DNA from: Synechococcus sp. CS-1328
Lineage (GTDB): Bacteria; Cyanobacteriota; Cyanobacteriia; PCC-6307; Cyanobiaceae
Length of the DNA stretch: 64,000 nt
Direction: 5' to 3'
Assembly (NCBI RefSeq): GCF_025128095.1
Contig: NZ_JAHLYT010000045.1
Coordinates: forward strand, 1 to 64,000
Below are positions 1-8,394 of this stretch, piece by piece. Below the pieces are notes generated by a model. That model did not search any database. It saw only the letters and a program-made list of their open reading frames with translations, and was not told the DNA's origin. Position 1 is the first letter of the stretch. Each line of letters opens with the position of its first letter. Made by a program: the position numbers and the translations under genes.

Positions 1-190
1 CACCACCCCAAATGGGCAAGATTCAGCGTCCACAAAGGTGAATTCAGGCTGATCAACACCCGATCCATCCTCAAATAGTTCATCCCGAACAAACCGCGGC
101 TCCAGACTCTCTTTTAGGACTCGTTGTCCAGAGGTTCCTTAACTGAATCGGTTGTCATGATCAAAAACTCATCCCAAGCAGCTATTCACT
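1..190. other. Window edge, no intact gene
   Basis: No complete gene is visible here. On the minus strand a short ATG-initiated frame begins near 157 and stops after about 14 codons. The same frame then stays open to the window edge, which could be the remnant of a broken gene. I do not recognise the peptide. The stretch is less GC-rich than the core part of the window. Confidence 0.3.
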
Positions 191-739
191 TCATTGTCCA
201 TCCACCGCATTTGGCGATGACCTGGCCGGTTCGGGTAGACGAAGTCTCGGACTTTCATTTGGAGAAGGTTCGAGTACGGTGATCGGCTTCCCCTTCACCC
301 CCGCGTAAACCACCACAATCTCGGCGGGTTCTGTGCCGTTGTTGCTGCCGTAGTGGGGCTGATTCACCATCTCGATCAGCCCGTCCCCTGCCTTCAGCTG
401 CACCCTGGAGCCCGCCTCACTGATCACCAGCAGCTGCCCGCGAATCAGCATGCCAGCGTTGATCACCGGGTGGATGTGCATGGGTAGTCTCACCCCCGGG
501 GGAATCGTGATGTGCAGCACGGTCACTTCCGGCTCGCCGCTGGGATAGGCGGGCAGCTGTGTTCCATTCCATGCCTGGCCTGAGCGGACCAGCGTCTGCA
601 CCTTGACCGCGGCGGGCTCCCCATCCGCCAATGCCCTTGGTCCTGCCCATAGCAGGCTGCCACCGATCAGCAGCAGAGCGAGCCAGCGCTGTCGGTTCTT
701 GAGCCGCGCCTGGGACCTTGTTGTTGCACGCACGGGCAT
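191..739 (-). CDS. Exported cupin-domain protein
   Basis: A 182-residue protein with an N-terminal signal peptide or membrane anchor: basic residues 1-18, a hydrophobic run at about 19-37, and an ALADG-like cleavage site. A single cupin_2 barrel follows at about residues 65-150. The metal-binding motif 1 is visible as the histidines of PMHIHPVI, and a second conserved histidine sits in NQPHYGS. The protein probably works in the periplasm. Cupins of this size bind a metal ion and a small ligand, but the substrate cannot be read from the sequence. The ATG at 739 keeps the signal peptide whole. It stands alone, with no operon partner. Confidence 0.75.
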   Translation of the reverse strand: MPVRATTRSQARLKNRQRWLALLLIGGSLLWAGPRALADGEPAAVKVQTLVRSGQAWNGTQLPAYPSGEPEVTVLHITIPPGVRLPMHIHPVINAGMLIRGQLLVISEAGSRVQLKAGDGLIEMVNQPHYGSNNGTEPAEIVVVYAGVKGKPITVLEPSPNESPRLRLPEPARSSPNAVDGQ

Positions 740-915
740 GGGAGGTCTTCGTCACCCAGAAGTCTGGGTGGTTCGCCACAGGATTGCTAGCCCGTTTCTG
801 CCGAGGTCCTGCGGAGCGTGCAGTCGTGGGCCAATTCGCCGAGTGAACTCAGCTCCCATTCTGTATGAAGTTCTTCTTTGAAGTGCTTATATGTGCAGGA
901 CAGGTCTATTTGTAA

Positions 916-1371
916 TTATTGTGTAGGGAATGGAAAATCAGTGAGGTCTGGTGGCACCCATCGTGCCTTCGCTTCATCCGACCAAACGAGCTCCGGAGAG
1001 TAGTGATTGTATAGCCAGGCGATCGTGCATGTGGATACAGCAAGCGTAAAGTCTTGCCAAGCAGAAATTCGGGAACTTGGCTGCGTTAGTTGTTCACGGA
1101 TCTTTGCAAGAAATGCAATCGTCACAGTTTCATTGTAACCGTTAGGATCGCCGCGCGCTCGGTTGTAATCATTGATTTTGCGTCGGATTGTTTTTAGCGT
1201 TTCATTGAAAGTATGATTGTGCAAATAGTAGACGGCTACAGCGAGGTGGGCGCGGTGCGTCCAGTGTTTGTAAGGAAGTTCCTGTACCTCAAACTGGTCG
1301 ACTAAACGCGCGATCTCGGCATCACTGTTGAGCGGTAGTTCGATCTTCGATGTAGCGGGACTCATCGGCAT
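916..1371 (-). CDS. Hypothetical protein with WTHRAHLAVA motif
   Basis: A 151-residue soluble protein of unknown function. It has a conserved-looking N-terminal core with the motif LPYKHWTHRAHLAVA at about residues 33-47 and a C-terminal tryptophan-rich tail. No signal peptide or membrane segment is seen. The gene is clearly lower in GC than its neighbours and uses more AT-ending codons, which suggests recent transfer. It sits about 50 bases downstream of the VOC-family gene on the same strand, so the two could be co-transcribed. ATG codons at 1371 and 1365 are both possible starts. Confidence 0.65.
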   Translation of the reverse strand: MPMSPATSKIELPLNSDAEIARLVDQFEVQELPYKHWTHRAHLAVAVYYLHNHTFNETLKTIRRKINDYNRARGDPNGYNETVTIAFLAKIREQLTQPSSRISAWQDFTLAVSTCTIAWLYNHYSPELVWSDEAKARWVPPDLTDFPFPTQ

Positions 1372-1425
1372 TGAAAGCAGCGAATCTTGGATCTGAACTA
1401 AGTGGGGATTTCAGTCGGATCACGC

Positions 1426-1905
1426 TCAAGGTGGCGCGGCGGGTAGGGGCCGGATGAAATGACCAGGCATTTTGGCACCGGCCTCTGGATCTTGAGTTAG
1501 GTGTTGCATTTGCTCGCCGACTGGTGTGCAGAGTTCAATGAGGCAGCCATCCGGCGCTCGGATATACGAGACGATTTGCCCCCAGGGTTTCGTGACAGGC
1601 GCGCTCAATTCAATGGCACCTTCTCCTAATGCATGTGCATGGGCAGAAGCGACGTCAAGCGTTACTAAACCGATTTCCATCCCTAGCGGTATTGTTGATT
1701 CATTTGCACGAATATGGCCACCAGCGAAATTCGTATTGCCAAGTGTATGTGCAGCAAATGCTAGCGTTGTTTCTCCGGTCTCAAGTTCTCCATATGTTCC
1801 GGATTCATGGAGGAAGCGTCGCTTCAGTCCGAATGCACGCTCGTAGAAACTCAGGGATGAAGCAACATCGGCGACGTACAAAATTGTGTATCCGAGTTTC
1901 ATCAT
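1426..1905 (-). CDS. VOC-family protein (glyoxalase/dioxygenase fold)
   Basis: About 159 residues forming a vicinal-oxygen-chelate module. The first beta-alpha-beta-beta unit begins LGYTILYVADVASSLSFYE and continues with AFGLKRRF and GELETGETTLAF. The second unit ends in IRAPDGCLIELCTPV, the usual C-terminal metal-ligand glutamate strand. Family members include glyoxalase I, fosfomycin and bleomycin resistance proteins and extradiol dioxygenases; the sequence does not decide which. A TTG at 1908 and ATGs at 1905 and 1902 lie in tandem, and an ATG is preferred. Base composition is lower in GC than the window average, as in the downstream neighbour. Confidence 0.8.
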   Translation of the reverse strand: MMKLGYTILYVADVASSLSFYERAFGLKRRFLHESGTYGELETGETTLAFAAHTLGNTNFAGGHIRANESTIPLGMEIGLVTLDVASAHAHALGEGAIELSAPVTKPWGQIVSYIRAPDGCLIELCTPVGEQMQHLTQDPEAGAKMPGHFIRPLPAAPP

Positions 1906-1993
1906 CAAAATCTAGAAATGTTCATGTCCAGCCTATCCCAAGCGGCGATCGAAGACCCAGCCGTCGGCTTGGACATGCGCCAACGATCGGGGG

Positions 1994-2446
1994 TCACGCA
2001 CGCGATTTGCCGCGTCGGCGTGCAACGCTGTTGTTGGGCATCTTCTTGTAGAGGTATGTGAAGTTGCCGTCTTCTCGGGCCTCTGCCCACACCTCTTTCA
2101 TGCCGTTGGCAGCAAGCAATGCCGTGTATCCAGCTCTACCCAGGCTGTAGTGATCGATCGCATTGACATGAGGTCCTATCGAGCCCTTACATTGGCCCGG
2201 TTCCTCACCACCGGTAAACAACAGACAGCCACCCGCCCCGAGGAGACCCAGGGAAGAGATGCGCGGACGTTGTGACGGATAGAGCCCAAGCATGACCGCT
2301 GGTAGCGGCAGAAGGGCCAAGTAGTTCAACCAGGGCTGGATAGGCGAGAAGCCCCGATAGATCCATTCCAGGACATCGCTGAAGGTGTGGAAGCTGGGAG
2401 CGATCATGGCCCCAAGGATGGTGAGTCGGGTGGCAATGCGATTCAT
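1994..2446 (-). CDS. Chimeric small membrane protein
   Basis: From the ATG at 2446 this encodes 150 residues. Residues 1-80 contain about two or three hydrophobic segments and look like the start of a cyanobacterial membrane protein (PSFHTFSDVLEWIYRGFSP then a leucine- and proline-rich stretch). The last 65 residues are hydrophilic (DHYSLGRAGYTALLAANG, then an EVWAEAREDGNFTYLYKK-like end) and resemble the tail of a class I methyltransferase. The abrupt change suggests that a deletion joined two genes. It may be a pseudogene or a new fusion. The longer frame up to 2530 adds a non-conserved leader. Confidence 0.45.
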   Translation of the reverse strand: MNRIATRLTILGAMIAPSFHTFSDVLEWIYRGFSPIQPWLNYLALLPLPAVMLGLYPSQRPRISSLGLLGAGGCLLFTGGEEPGQCKGSIGPHVNAIDHYSLGRAGYTALLAANGMKEVWAEAREDGNFTYLYKKMPNNSVARRRGKSRA

Positions 2447-2530
2447 CAGGCCTCCCTGGAAGGTTGTTGTCGTCAAACGCTGATTTGGAAGGCTCGCATC
2501 AAACCTCCTTCTCGCTGTCGTCTGCAGCAT

Positions 2531-2867
2531 AGGAGCGCATTGCCCTGAGTGCAGAACTGCTGAATCGCTGTGATGGCACAGGTTCTTGGATGGACGCTTC
2601 CAGGCTCTGGTGACTTATGCGGGTCCGCCTATGACCGTTCATGGTGTTACTCAACCCCAGTTTGATCTGTGGTTTCTGATCGTTTTCCTGAGAAGGGTTG
2701 CCTGCCATCGCGTAGAAGTAGCAGCAGGATGGGGAGAACACGGCAATCCAGCCAGCCAAGGACTGGCCGACCTGGATGATCGACTCAGTGTTTTTTCAGA
2801 CCCTCAGCTTTGACGCGCTTGAGGTTCTCGCCTTGGTCGAGGATGCAGGCCACCCACGCCTCAGCTC
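2531..2867. other. Intergenic stretch with a possible gene remnant
   Basis: This stretch of about 337 bases separates the chimeric membrane ORF from potC. No complete gene is recognised. The minus strand carries a short coding-like tail ending near 2795 (residues LDQGENLKRVKAEGLKKH and a stop), probably the last part of a deleted gene. Open frames on either strand show no family features. Confidence 0.3.
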
Positions 2868-3647
2868 TCAAGACCGGCTCTGCCGGGATGGTGTCGCCAA
2901 CACCAGCAGCGCCGCGCTCACCAATAGCACCAGAGTGGAGAGTACCTGGATCTGGGGAGAGATCTCCCTCTGAAAGGCTCCGGCCAGATAGAGCGGCAAG
3001 GTCACGATCTCGCCGGCGGTGAAGCTGCTCACGACGTAGTCGTCGAATGACAGGGAGAAGCAGAGCAGGGTGGCCGCCAGGATTCCCGGCGCCAGCAGCG
3101 GCAGGGTGACCCGGCGGAAGGCCGCCAGCGGCGGTGCCCCCAGATCCTGGGCGGCCAGCTCCAGGGTTGGATCGAATCCTGCCAGTCGGGCCTTGAGGAT
3201 CAGCGCCGCGTAGCTGAGGCAGAACAGGCTGTGGGACAGCAGCAAGGTGAGTGGTCCACGCGGTAGATCGATGCCCACGAACAGGTTCAGCAGTGCTGTG
3301 GCCAGCACGATCTCCGGGTTGGTGAGCGGCAGGGCCAGCAGCAGCTCAATCGAACGACTGCCGCGCACCCGGGCACGGCCCAGTGCCAGGGCCATCAGCC
3401 CCCCCAGCAGCACCGCCAACAGCGCCGCCGCCACGGCCAGGCCGAGGCTCGTGAAGAACGCCTCGGTGAGCGCGGCATCGCGCAGGGGATGGCGCCAGTT
3501 CTCCAGGGTGAAGCCCTGCCACACCAGGTTGAAGCGCCCGCGGGGCGCGTTGAAGCTGAACAGCACCGTGACCACCACCGGCGCATAGAGCAACCCGTAG
3601 GCCAACGCACTCCACACTCCCAGCGCCAACGATCCCAGGCGGTTCAT
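2868..3647 (-). CDS. potC: Polyamine-type ABC transporter permease PotC
   Basis: A 259-residue inner-membrane permease with about six hydrophobic segments. The binding-protein-dependent transport signature (EAA loop) reads LAAQDLGAPPLAAFRRVTLPLL at about residues 165-186 and docks on the ATPase. Its hydrophobic N-terminus (YGLLYAPVVVTVLFSFN) is typical of PotC and related spermidine/putrescine permeases. The ATG overlaps the potB stop in ATGA, so translation is probably coupled. It is the last gene of the potA-potD-potB-potC operon. The true substrate (polyamine or another cation) is inferred from the family only. Confidence 0.88.
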   Translation of the reverse strand: MNRLGSLALGVWSALAYGLLYAPVVVTVLFSFNAPRGRFNLVWQGFTLENWRHPLRDAALTEAFFTSLGLAVAAALLAVLLGGLMALALGRARVRGSRSIELLLALPLTNPEIVLATALLNLFVGIDLPRGPLTLLLSHSLFCLSYAALILKARLAGFDPTLELAAQDLGAPPLAAFRRVTLPLLAPGILAATLLCFSLSFDDYVVSSFTAGEIVTLPLYLAGAFQREISPQIQVLSTLVLLVSAALLVLATPSRQSRS

Positions 3648-4561
3648 GGCAGCGGCAGCTCCTCAATGCCACGGCCGCGCAGCTGCAGCAGCACTGCCAG
3701 CGTGATCAGCGCCATCAGCACCAGCGTCAGGGCTGCCGCCCGCGGTGCCTGCAGTTGCACCAGCAGCAGGTTGTCGATTGTGTTGGCGATCATCCGCTCG
3801 TTCGGCCCACCCAGGAACAGTGGATTCACCACATCGCCGGCGGCGGGGATCAGGCTCAGCAGGATGCCGGCACCGAGCCCCGGCAACGACAGGGGCCATA
3901 CCACCTGCACAAAACTCCGCAGCGGACCGGCGTGCAGATCGTTGGCGGCCTCCAGCAGCCGTGGATCAATCCGTTCCATCGCCACCACCAGGGGCAGCAC
4001 CAGGAACGGCAGCAGGTTGTTGGTTAGTCCCAGGATCACCGCGGCGGCGGTGTTCAGCAGCCGTCCATCGCGCAGCACCCCCAACCCATCGAGCACACCC
4101 GTGAGCCCCAGGGCCTCCACCAGAGCCAGCACCGGTCCGTTGTCACCCAGCAGGCTGGTCCAGGCGATCGCTCGCACCAGATAGGAGGTGAGTGAGGGCA
4201 GTACCACCAGTCCGATCAGCAGCGGTTGCCAGCGCCCGCCTCGGAAGCGGATCGCAAAGGCCAGTGGGTAGGCCAGCACCAGGCCCAGGGCCGTGGCGAT
4301 AGCGGCAAAGCCGAAGGAGCGCACCAGGATCGGGCCATAGGTCTGCAGCACCTCCAGGTAGTTGGCTATCCGGCCGTTGAACACCGTGTCCAGGCCGAAA
4401 CGGCTGAGGGGTTCCGACAGCGACAGCGGCACCAGGGCCAGCAGGGGCAGCACGTACAGCCCCAGGAGCCAGAGCAGGCCTGGCGCCAGCAGTGCCCACG
4501 GCCACCAGCACCGCCGCCGGCGGGCCCCAGCCCTCCCCTCAGCCCTCGGTGATGCGGGCAA
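3644..4561 (-). CDS. potB: Polyamine-type ABC transporter permease PotB
   Basis: A 305-residue permease with an N-terminal membrane segment (WALLAPGLLWLLGLYVLP), a short periplasmic region and five further membrane helices. The EAA-type loop is LLEAANDLHAGPLRSFVQV at about residues 200-218. It pairs with PotC to form the channel. The frame has no early ATG or GTG, so translation probably starts at the TTG at 4561, inside the end of potD with about 23 bases of overlap. This overlap and the ATGA junction with potC show a tightly coupled operon. Confidence 0.85.
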   Translation of the reverse strand: MPASPRAEGRAGARRRRCWWPWALLAPGLLWLLGLYVLPLLALVPLSLSEPLSRFGLDTVFNGRIANYLEVLQTYGPILVRSFGFAAIATALGLVLAYPLAFAIRFRGGRWQPLLIGLVVLPSLTSYLVRAIAWTSLLGDNGPVLALVEALGLTGVLDGLGVLRDGRLLNTAAAVILGLTNNLLPFLVLPLVVAMERIDPRLLEAANDLHAGPLRSFVQVVWPLSLPGLGAGILLSLIPAAGDVVNPLFLGGPNERMIANTIDNLLLVQLQAPRAAALTLVLMALITLAVLLQLRGRGIEELPLP

Positions 4562-5720
4562 AGCGCTCCTCCCAGCGGGCCTCCTCGGAATCGCTCAGGG
4601 GGCCGAAAATGTGGAGTCTTTTCTGCTCCGCCGCATCCGGGAACATCAGCGGACTGGCGGCCAGGGCGGCTGTGGCCGGATCCTTGGCCAGGATGTCGCG
4701 CACCCCCTCCACCGGTGAGATGTATTGCACGGCAGCGGCGATGCGGGCCGCCTCGATCGGGTCGTAGACCCAGTTGAGCCATTGGGCCACTTCCTTGCGG
4801 TGGCGGGCGCCCTTGGGCATCAGCATCACGTCGGCCCAGAGCACGCCACCGCTTTCCGGCACCAGGAAGCGCAGGTCGGGCTGCTCCAGAGCCAGCTGGG
4901 CCACATCCCCCGACCAGCCGATGCAGGCGGCCAGATTCCCGGCCAGCAGATCGTTCTGATAGTCGTTGCCGGTGAAGCGGCGGATCTGCCCATCGCGGCG
5001 GGCCTTCTCCAGCCGATCGAACGACGGTTGGGCCTCCTCCCAGGTGGGGCGCCTGATGTCCTTGCCGTCGGCCAGCATCAGCAGCCCCATGGTGTCGCGC
5101 ATCTCCAGCAGTGCTGACACCCGACCCTTCAGGGCAGGATCGAATAGGTCGTCGATGCCGCGCAGTTCGCGACCTGTGGCCTTGATGTTGTATGCGATGC
5201 CTGCGATGCCGGACTGCCAGGGCAGGCTGTAGCGCTGCTGCGGATCCCAGGAGGGGTTGCGCAGGGAGGGGATGAGGTTGCGGGCGTTGGGCACGTCGGC
5301 CAGGGGTAGCGGCTCCACCCAGCCGAGCCGGATCAGCCGCTCGGCCATCCAGGAGGTGAGCACCACCAGGTCCTGGGAGAGGGGCTGGCCGGCGGCCAGC
5401 TGGGGCCGGATGCGTGCGAAGAACTGGCGCACGTCGTTGACATCTTCGACGTAGCGCAGACGGATGCCGGTGTCCTTGCTGAAGCGCTCGACACTGCCGG
5501 GGGCGCCTGGGGCGCCCGGATCGATGTAGAGCGGAAAAGTGGAGATCACCAGCTCGCCACCGCGATCACCTCCGCCATCCCCGGCGCCATCACCCGTGTT
5601 CCCGCCGGGTCCCCGCCCGCAGGCCTGCAGCAGCGCCGGTGCCAGAACGGCGCCTGAGGCCCCCCAGGCCAGCCGTTTCAGGAAGGTTCGACGGCCGTAC
5701 GGGGGCGAAACGTGGGACAT
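4539..5720 (-). CDS. potD: Extracellular solute-binding protein PotD-like
   Basis: About 393 residues from the ATG at 5720. The N-terminus carries a twin-arginine motif (GRRTFLKRLAWG) and a lipobox-like end (ALLQAC), so it is probably exported folded by Tat and then lipidated. The mature part is a type-2 periplasmic binding fold typical of spermidine/putrescine-binding proteins (YNIKATGRELRGIDDLFDP, then LAACIGWSGD). It delivers substrate to PotB/PotC. Its ATG overlaps the potA stop in TGATG. The 51-base longer frame upstream lies inside potA and is rejected. Confidence 0.87.
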   Translation of the reverse strand: MSHVSPPYGRRTFLKRLAWGASGAVLAPALLQACGRGPGGNTGDGAGDGGGDRGGELVISTFPLYIDPGAPGAPGSVERFSKDTGIRLRYVEDVNDVRQFFARIRPQLAAGQPLSQDLVVLTSWMAERLIRLGWVEPLPLADVPNARNLIPSLRNPSWDPQQRYSLPWQSGIAGIAYNIKATGRELRGIDDLFDPALKGRVSALLEMRDTMGLLMLADGKDIRRPTWEEAQPSFDRLEKARRDGQIRRFTGNDYQNDLLAGNLAACIGWSGDVAQLALEQPDLRFLVPESGGVLWADVMLMPKGARHRKEVAQWLNWVYDPIEAARIAAAVQYISPVEGVRDILAKDPATAALAASPLMFPDAAEQKRLHIFGPLSDSEEARWEERFARITEG

Positions 5721-6766
5721 CAAGGCAACGAGGCCTCCAGGAGATGACTGTCGGCCGGATCCCAGCGGCACCAGAGTTCCGTTCCGATGCGCAGATTCTC
5801 CGGCAGGGCGGCGCTGGTGTCTATGGCGATCAGGGGTAGGTCATCGGCGCAGCACAGCCGCACCTCCACCGTGGCTCCCTGAAAGGCGAGCTCGCGCACC
5901 CGTGCCCGCAGCCCCCGCTCGCCCTCCGTTGGTGGGCTGGCACTGAGCCGCAGACGCTCGGGCCGCAGCAGCCGCAATCCGCCCGCGGCACCTTCGGGCA
6001 GCAGGTTGGCGGCGCCCAGGAAGGTGGCCACCACGGCGCTGCGGGGGTGGTCGTACAGCTGCCGTGGCGTGCCCACCTGCTCCAGCCGGCCTCCATGCAG
6101 CACCGCCAGGCGGTCGCTGAGGCTGAGGGCTTCCTCCCGGTCGTGGGTCACCAGCAGGAAGGTGATGCCCACCTCCCGCTGGATGCGCTTGAGCTCGGAG
6201 CGCATCGTGCGGCGCAGGTCGGGGTCGAGGGCGGCCAGCGGTTCGTCGAGCAGCAGGGCGGCCGGTGCATTCACCAGCGCCCGCGCCAGGGCCACCCGCT
6301 GCTGTTGGCCGCCGGAAAGCTGGTGGGGCCGCCGCCGCGCCAGCTCAGGCAGTCGCACCACCTCGAGCACCTCCCCCACTCTCCGGCGGATCTCCGGTTC
6401 CGTCAGGCGTTGCGAGCGGGGCCCGAAGGCCACGTTGTCCCAGACGCTGAGATGGGGGAAGAGGGCGTAGTTCTGAAACACCAGGTTCACGGGCCGCCGG
6501 TGTGGTGGCGCCTCGGTGAGGTCGCGGCCCTGCAGCAGGATCCGGCCCGCCTGGGGGCGATCGAAACCCGCGATCAGGCGCAGGGTGGTGGTCTTGCCGC
6601 AGCCGGAGGGGCCCAGCAGGGAAAAGAACTCCCCCGCGGCGATCGAGAGGCTCAGGTCCTCAATGGCGGCGGCGTCGCCGTAGCGCCGGCTCACGTTGCG
6701 CAGGGCAATCACGTCGGAGGGCAAAGCCTCGATGCTGCCGTTCTCCCTGGCGGGCTCCGTGAGCAC
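5720..6766 (-). CDS. potA: Polyamine-type ABC transporter ATPase PotA
   Basis: A 348-residue ABC ATPase. Walker A is GPSGCGKTT at about residues 53-61, the signature is LSGGQQQRVALARAL, Walker B is LLLDEPLAALD, and the switch histidine lies in LLVTHDREEAL. A TOBE-like regulatory domain follows from about residue 250. It energises the PotB/PotC channel. It is the first gene of the operon, so the promoter should lie between 6767 and 6996. No certain promoter boxes could be assigned there. Confidence 0.9.
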   Translation of the reverse strand: MLTEPARENGSIEALPSDVIALRNVSRRYGDAAAIEDLSLSIAAGEFFSLLGPSGCGKTTTLRLIAGFDRPQAGRILLQGRDLTEAPPHRRPVNLVFQNYALFPHLSVWDNVAFGPRSQRLTEPEIRRRVGEVLEVVRLPELARRRPHQLSGGQQQRVALARALVNAPAALLLDEPLAALDPDLRRTMRSELKRIQREVGITFLLVTHDREEALSLSDRLAVLHGGRLEQVGTPRQLYDHPRSAVVATFLGAANLLPEGAAGGLRLLRPERLRLSASPPTEGERGLRARVRELAFQGATVEVRLCCADDLPLIAIDTSAALPENLRIGTELWCRWDPADSHLLEASLP

Positions 6767-6996
6767 AGGTGGTGCGCGATTGGGCCACTCTTTAGCAATT
6801 CCTCCGCCAACCTGAGGTCCACCGCTGACGGATCCCCATTCGCCTCAGGCGTTCTTGCTGACCCTGTCGCTGATCAGAACTTCCATATGTCCTCCTCGGG
6901 CCGAGTGGTTAACTGTTGAGGACTTGTGTCAACTGGCCAGCCAACTGTTGAAGCATCGCTTTTCGTCTCCCCAATGAATAGGGGCTGCTGTCTTGA

Positions 6997-7341
6997 TCAC
7001 CTGGCTGCCCGGTCGGGACCAAGCAACAGTGCCTTGGTGTTTCCCTCCAGCCGAATGCTCTCGATCAGGAGATAGAGGCTCAGAAACAGTGAGCCTCCGA
7101 AGGCAGCAAGGAGTGCCAGGCCTAGGCCGGCAGGCGAGAAGTGGTGCCGCCATGCCACCCAGGTCCCGGACAGGCCAAGCATGCAAAGGAAATCGAGGTC
7201 GAATTGACCCGGCCATCCCACCTCGGCCATGTCGCCAATCAACAATGACAGCAGGCCCATCCCATGGCTGGAGGCAACAACTCCTGTGTAGCCCGCGATC
7301 ACAAGGAAGACAACGACCAGAGCGAAACGAAAAACACCCAT
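6997..7341 (-). CDS. Small membrane protein, unknown function
   Basis: About 114 residues from the ATG at 7341; a TTG six codons earlier is the alternative start. There are three hydrophobic segments: FRFALVVVFLVIAGYTGVVA near the N-terminus, a central one around the LDFLCMLGLSGTWVAW region, and GLALLAAFGGSLFLSLYLLI near the C-terminus. The arrangement resembles small cyanobacterial DUF2834-like membrane proteins, but the assignment is tentative. It appears to stand alone. Confidence 0.6.
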   Translation of the reverse strand: MGVFRFALVVVFLVIAGYTGVVASSHGMGLLSLLIGDMAEVGWPGQFDLDFLCMLGLSGTWVAWRHHFSPAGLGLALLAAFGGSLFLSLYLLIESIRLEGNTKALLLGPDRAAR

Positions 7342-7420
7342 GCGCTCACTCTTTCTCAACGAGGTGCCGTAAGCCTACGATCACATTCTGATCGTCAATG
7401 TGGTGGGTGCCGATGGAGAC

Positions 7421-7720
7421 TCACTGCAGATCTCCTGCTTCTACCCGCGCCCGAATCTTCTTCAGCAGTTCCCGCACCTGGGGGGTGCAGTCATAAAACA
7501 TCCCACCGTGGCGAGCGCTCCTGGCCACGAAGAACAGGGCGCAGCGCAGTTCCGTGAGCGTGGTTGCACCATTGTTGTTGGCCAGATCGGCGCAGGCCTC
7601 GAATGACCCGGCTGCTTCGTAACCATTGATCGTGTGGGCGAAGTGCTCCCAGCCGTGCAGGTCTCCCTCGGGATCAGGAATCCGTGCAAGATCGGGCTGG
7701 CGGTTGGTCAGTTCCTTCAA
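7421..7720 (-). CDS. Hypothetical soluble protein
   Basis: A 99-residue acidic to neutral protein without a signal peptide or membrane segment. The middle contains a predicted helical pair (EHFAHTINGYEAAGSFEACADLANN) and a cysteine-containing hydrophobic helix (LTELRCALFFVARSARH). The C-terminus is a charged helix. I do not recognise the family. Composition and codon usage match its neighbours, so it is probably a real gene. The frame opens with TTG at 7720; no ATG or GTG lies nearby. Confidence 0.5.
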   Translation of the reverse strand: MKELTNRQPDLARIPDPEGDLHGWEHFAHTINGYEAAGSFEACADLANNNGATTLTELRCALFFVARSARHGGMFYDCTPQVRELLKKIRARVEAGDLQ

Positions 7721-7806
7721 AATGGTCGGCTGCTGCCTGGTTGGAGACTAGGGGCGCTTCTTCATGGGCATGGCTGGTTCTGGCAACAAGATCCTGAAGG
7801 GCTTGC

Positions 7807-7835
7807 CCGTCCTGCCTCTGGGCCAGGACGGTTTT
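7807..7835 (+). terminator. Putative intrinsic terminator
   Basis: An 8-bp perfect stem, CCGTCCTG paired with CAGGACGG across a 9-base loop, is followed directly by TTTT on the plus strand. This is the classic form of a Rho-independent terminator. It lies upstream of the HupE genes and downstream of no annotated plus-strand gene. It may therefore protect the hupE region from read-through, or be part of a lost leader. Confidence 0.5.
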
Positions 7836-8085
7836 GCTGTGCATTCTTTTTCGCTGTGCATTTGTTTCTGCCCAGGGCGAGTGGGCGCAATAGCAGTCCA
7901 GGTCCCCGCACTGTTCTTCGCAGGAAGATTCGCTCGGCAGCCCGCCCTCGCCTGCACGCTGATTTCAGACGTGCGCCCCCGCTCAGATGAACGACGACCA
8001 ACTCTGCTTTGCCCCTGAGCCCCCTGGCCGCGGGGCGAGTTCTGGTCCCAGATGCGGCAACCTTGACGGCATCCGCGAGCAGCCG

Positions 8086-8394
8086 ATGCGCCGAGCCTGC
8101 TGGTTGTCCCTGGCCCGCACGGCGGCGGTTGGGCTGTCTCCCCCCGCCTGGGCCCATGCCGAGAGTGGCCACGGCGGTGGCTTTGTGGCCGGTTTTCTGC
8201 ACCCCATCGCCGGGCTCGATCATGTGGTGGCGATGGTGGCCGTGGGCCTCTGGGGTGCCGTGCTTGGTCCCCCTGCTCTGGGGGTTCTGCTGGGCGAGAC
8301 TCGCCGCTGGCCAGGTGGGCGCTCCTTCGTGCGAACAACTGGGGGTGGCGTGACTCTGGTGGGACTGTGGTTTCTGGAGCGGGCCCTCACGTGA
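8086..8394 (+). pseudogene. Internally deleted HupE/UreJ-like protein
   Basis: About 102 residues. The first part matches the HupE/UreJ N-terminus: a signal segment, then AHAESGHGGGFVAGFLHPIAGLDHVVAMVAVGLW, which has the conserved histidines and aspartate of the family. The frame then jumps to a sequence like the HupE C-terminus (TTGGGVTLVGLWFLERAL). The middle helices, about 90 residues, are absent. HupE proteins normally have about 190-200 residues and six or more helices, so this copy is probably non-functional for nickel/cobalt transport. The reading frame is intact, so a short product may still be made. Its stop overlaps the next start (GTGA). Confidence 0.65.

Noticed and set aside
2499..2759. 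Minus-strand 86-residue frame
   Set aside because: Composition is not protein-like, no family features, and it overlaps the spacer and the chimeric gene.
7840..8085. Possible second cobalamin riboswitch before the short HupE
   Set aside because: A CCCGCACTGTTC segment resembles the B12 core, but the other elements and the closing stem could not be found.
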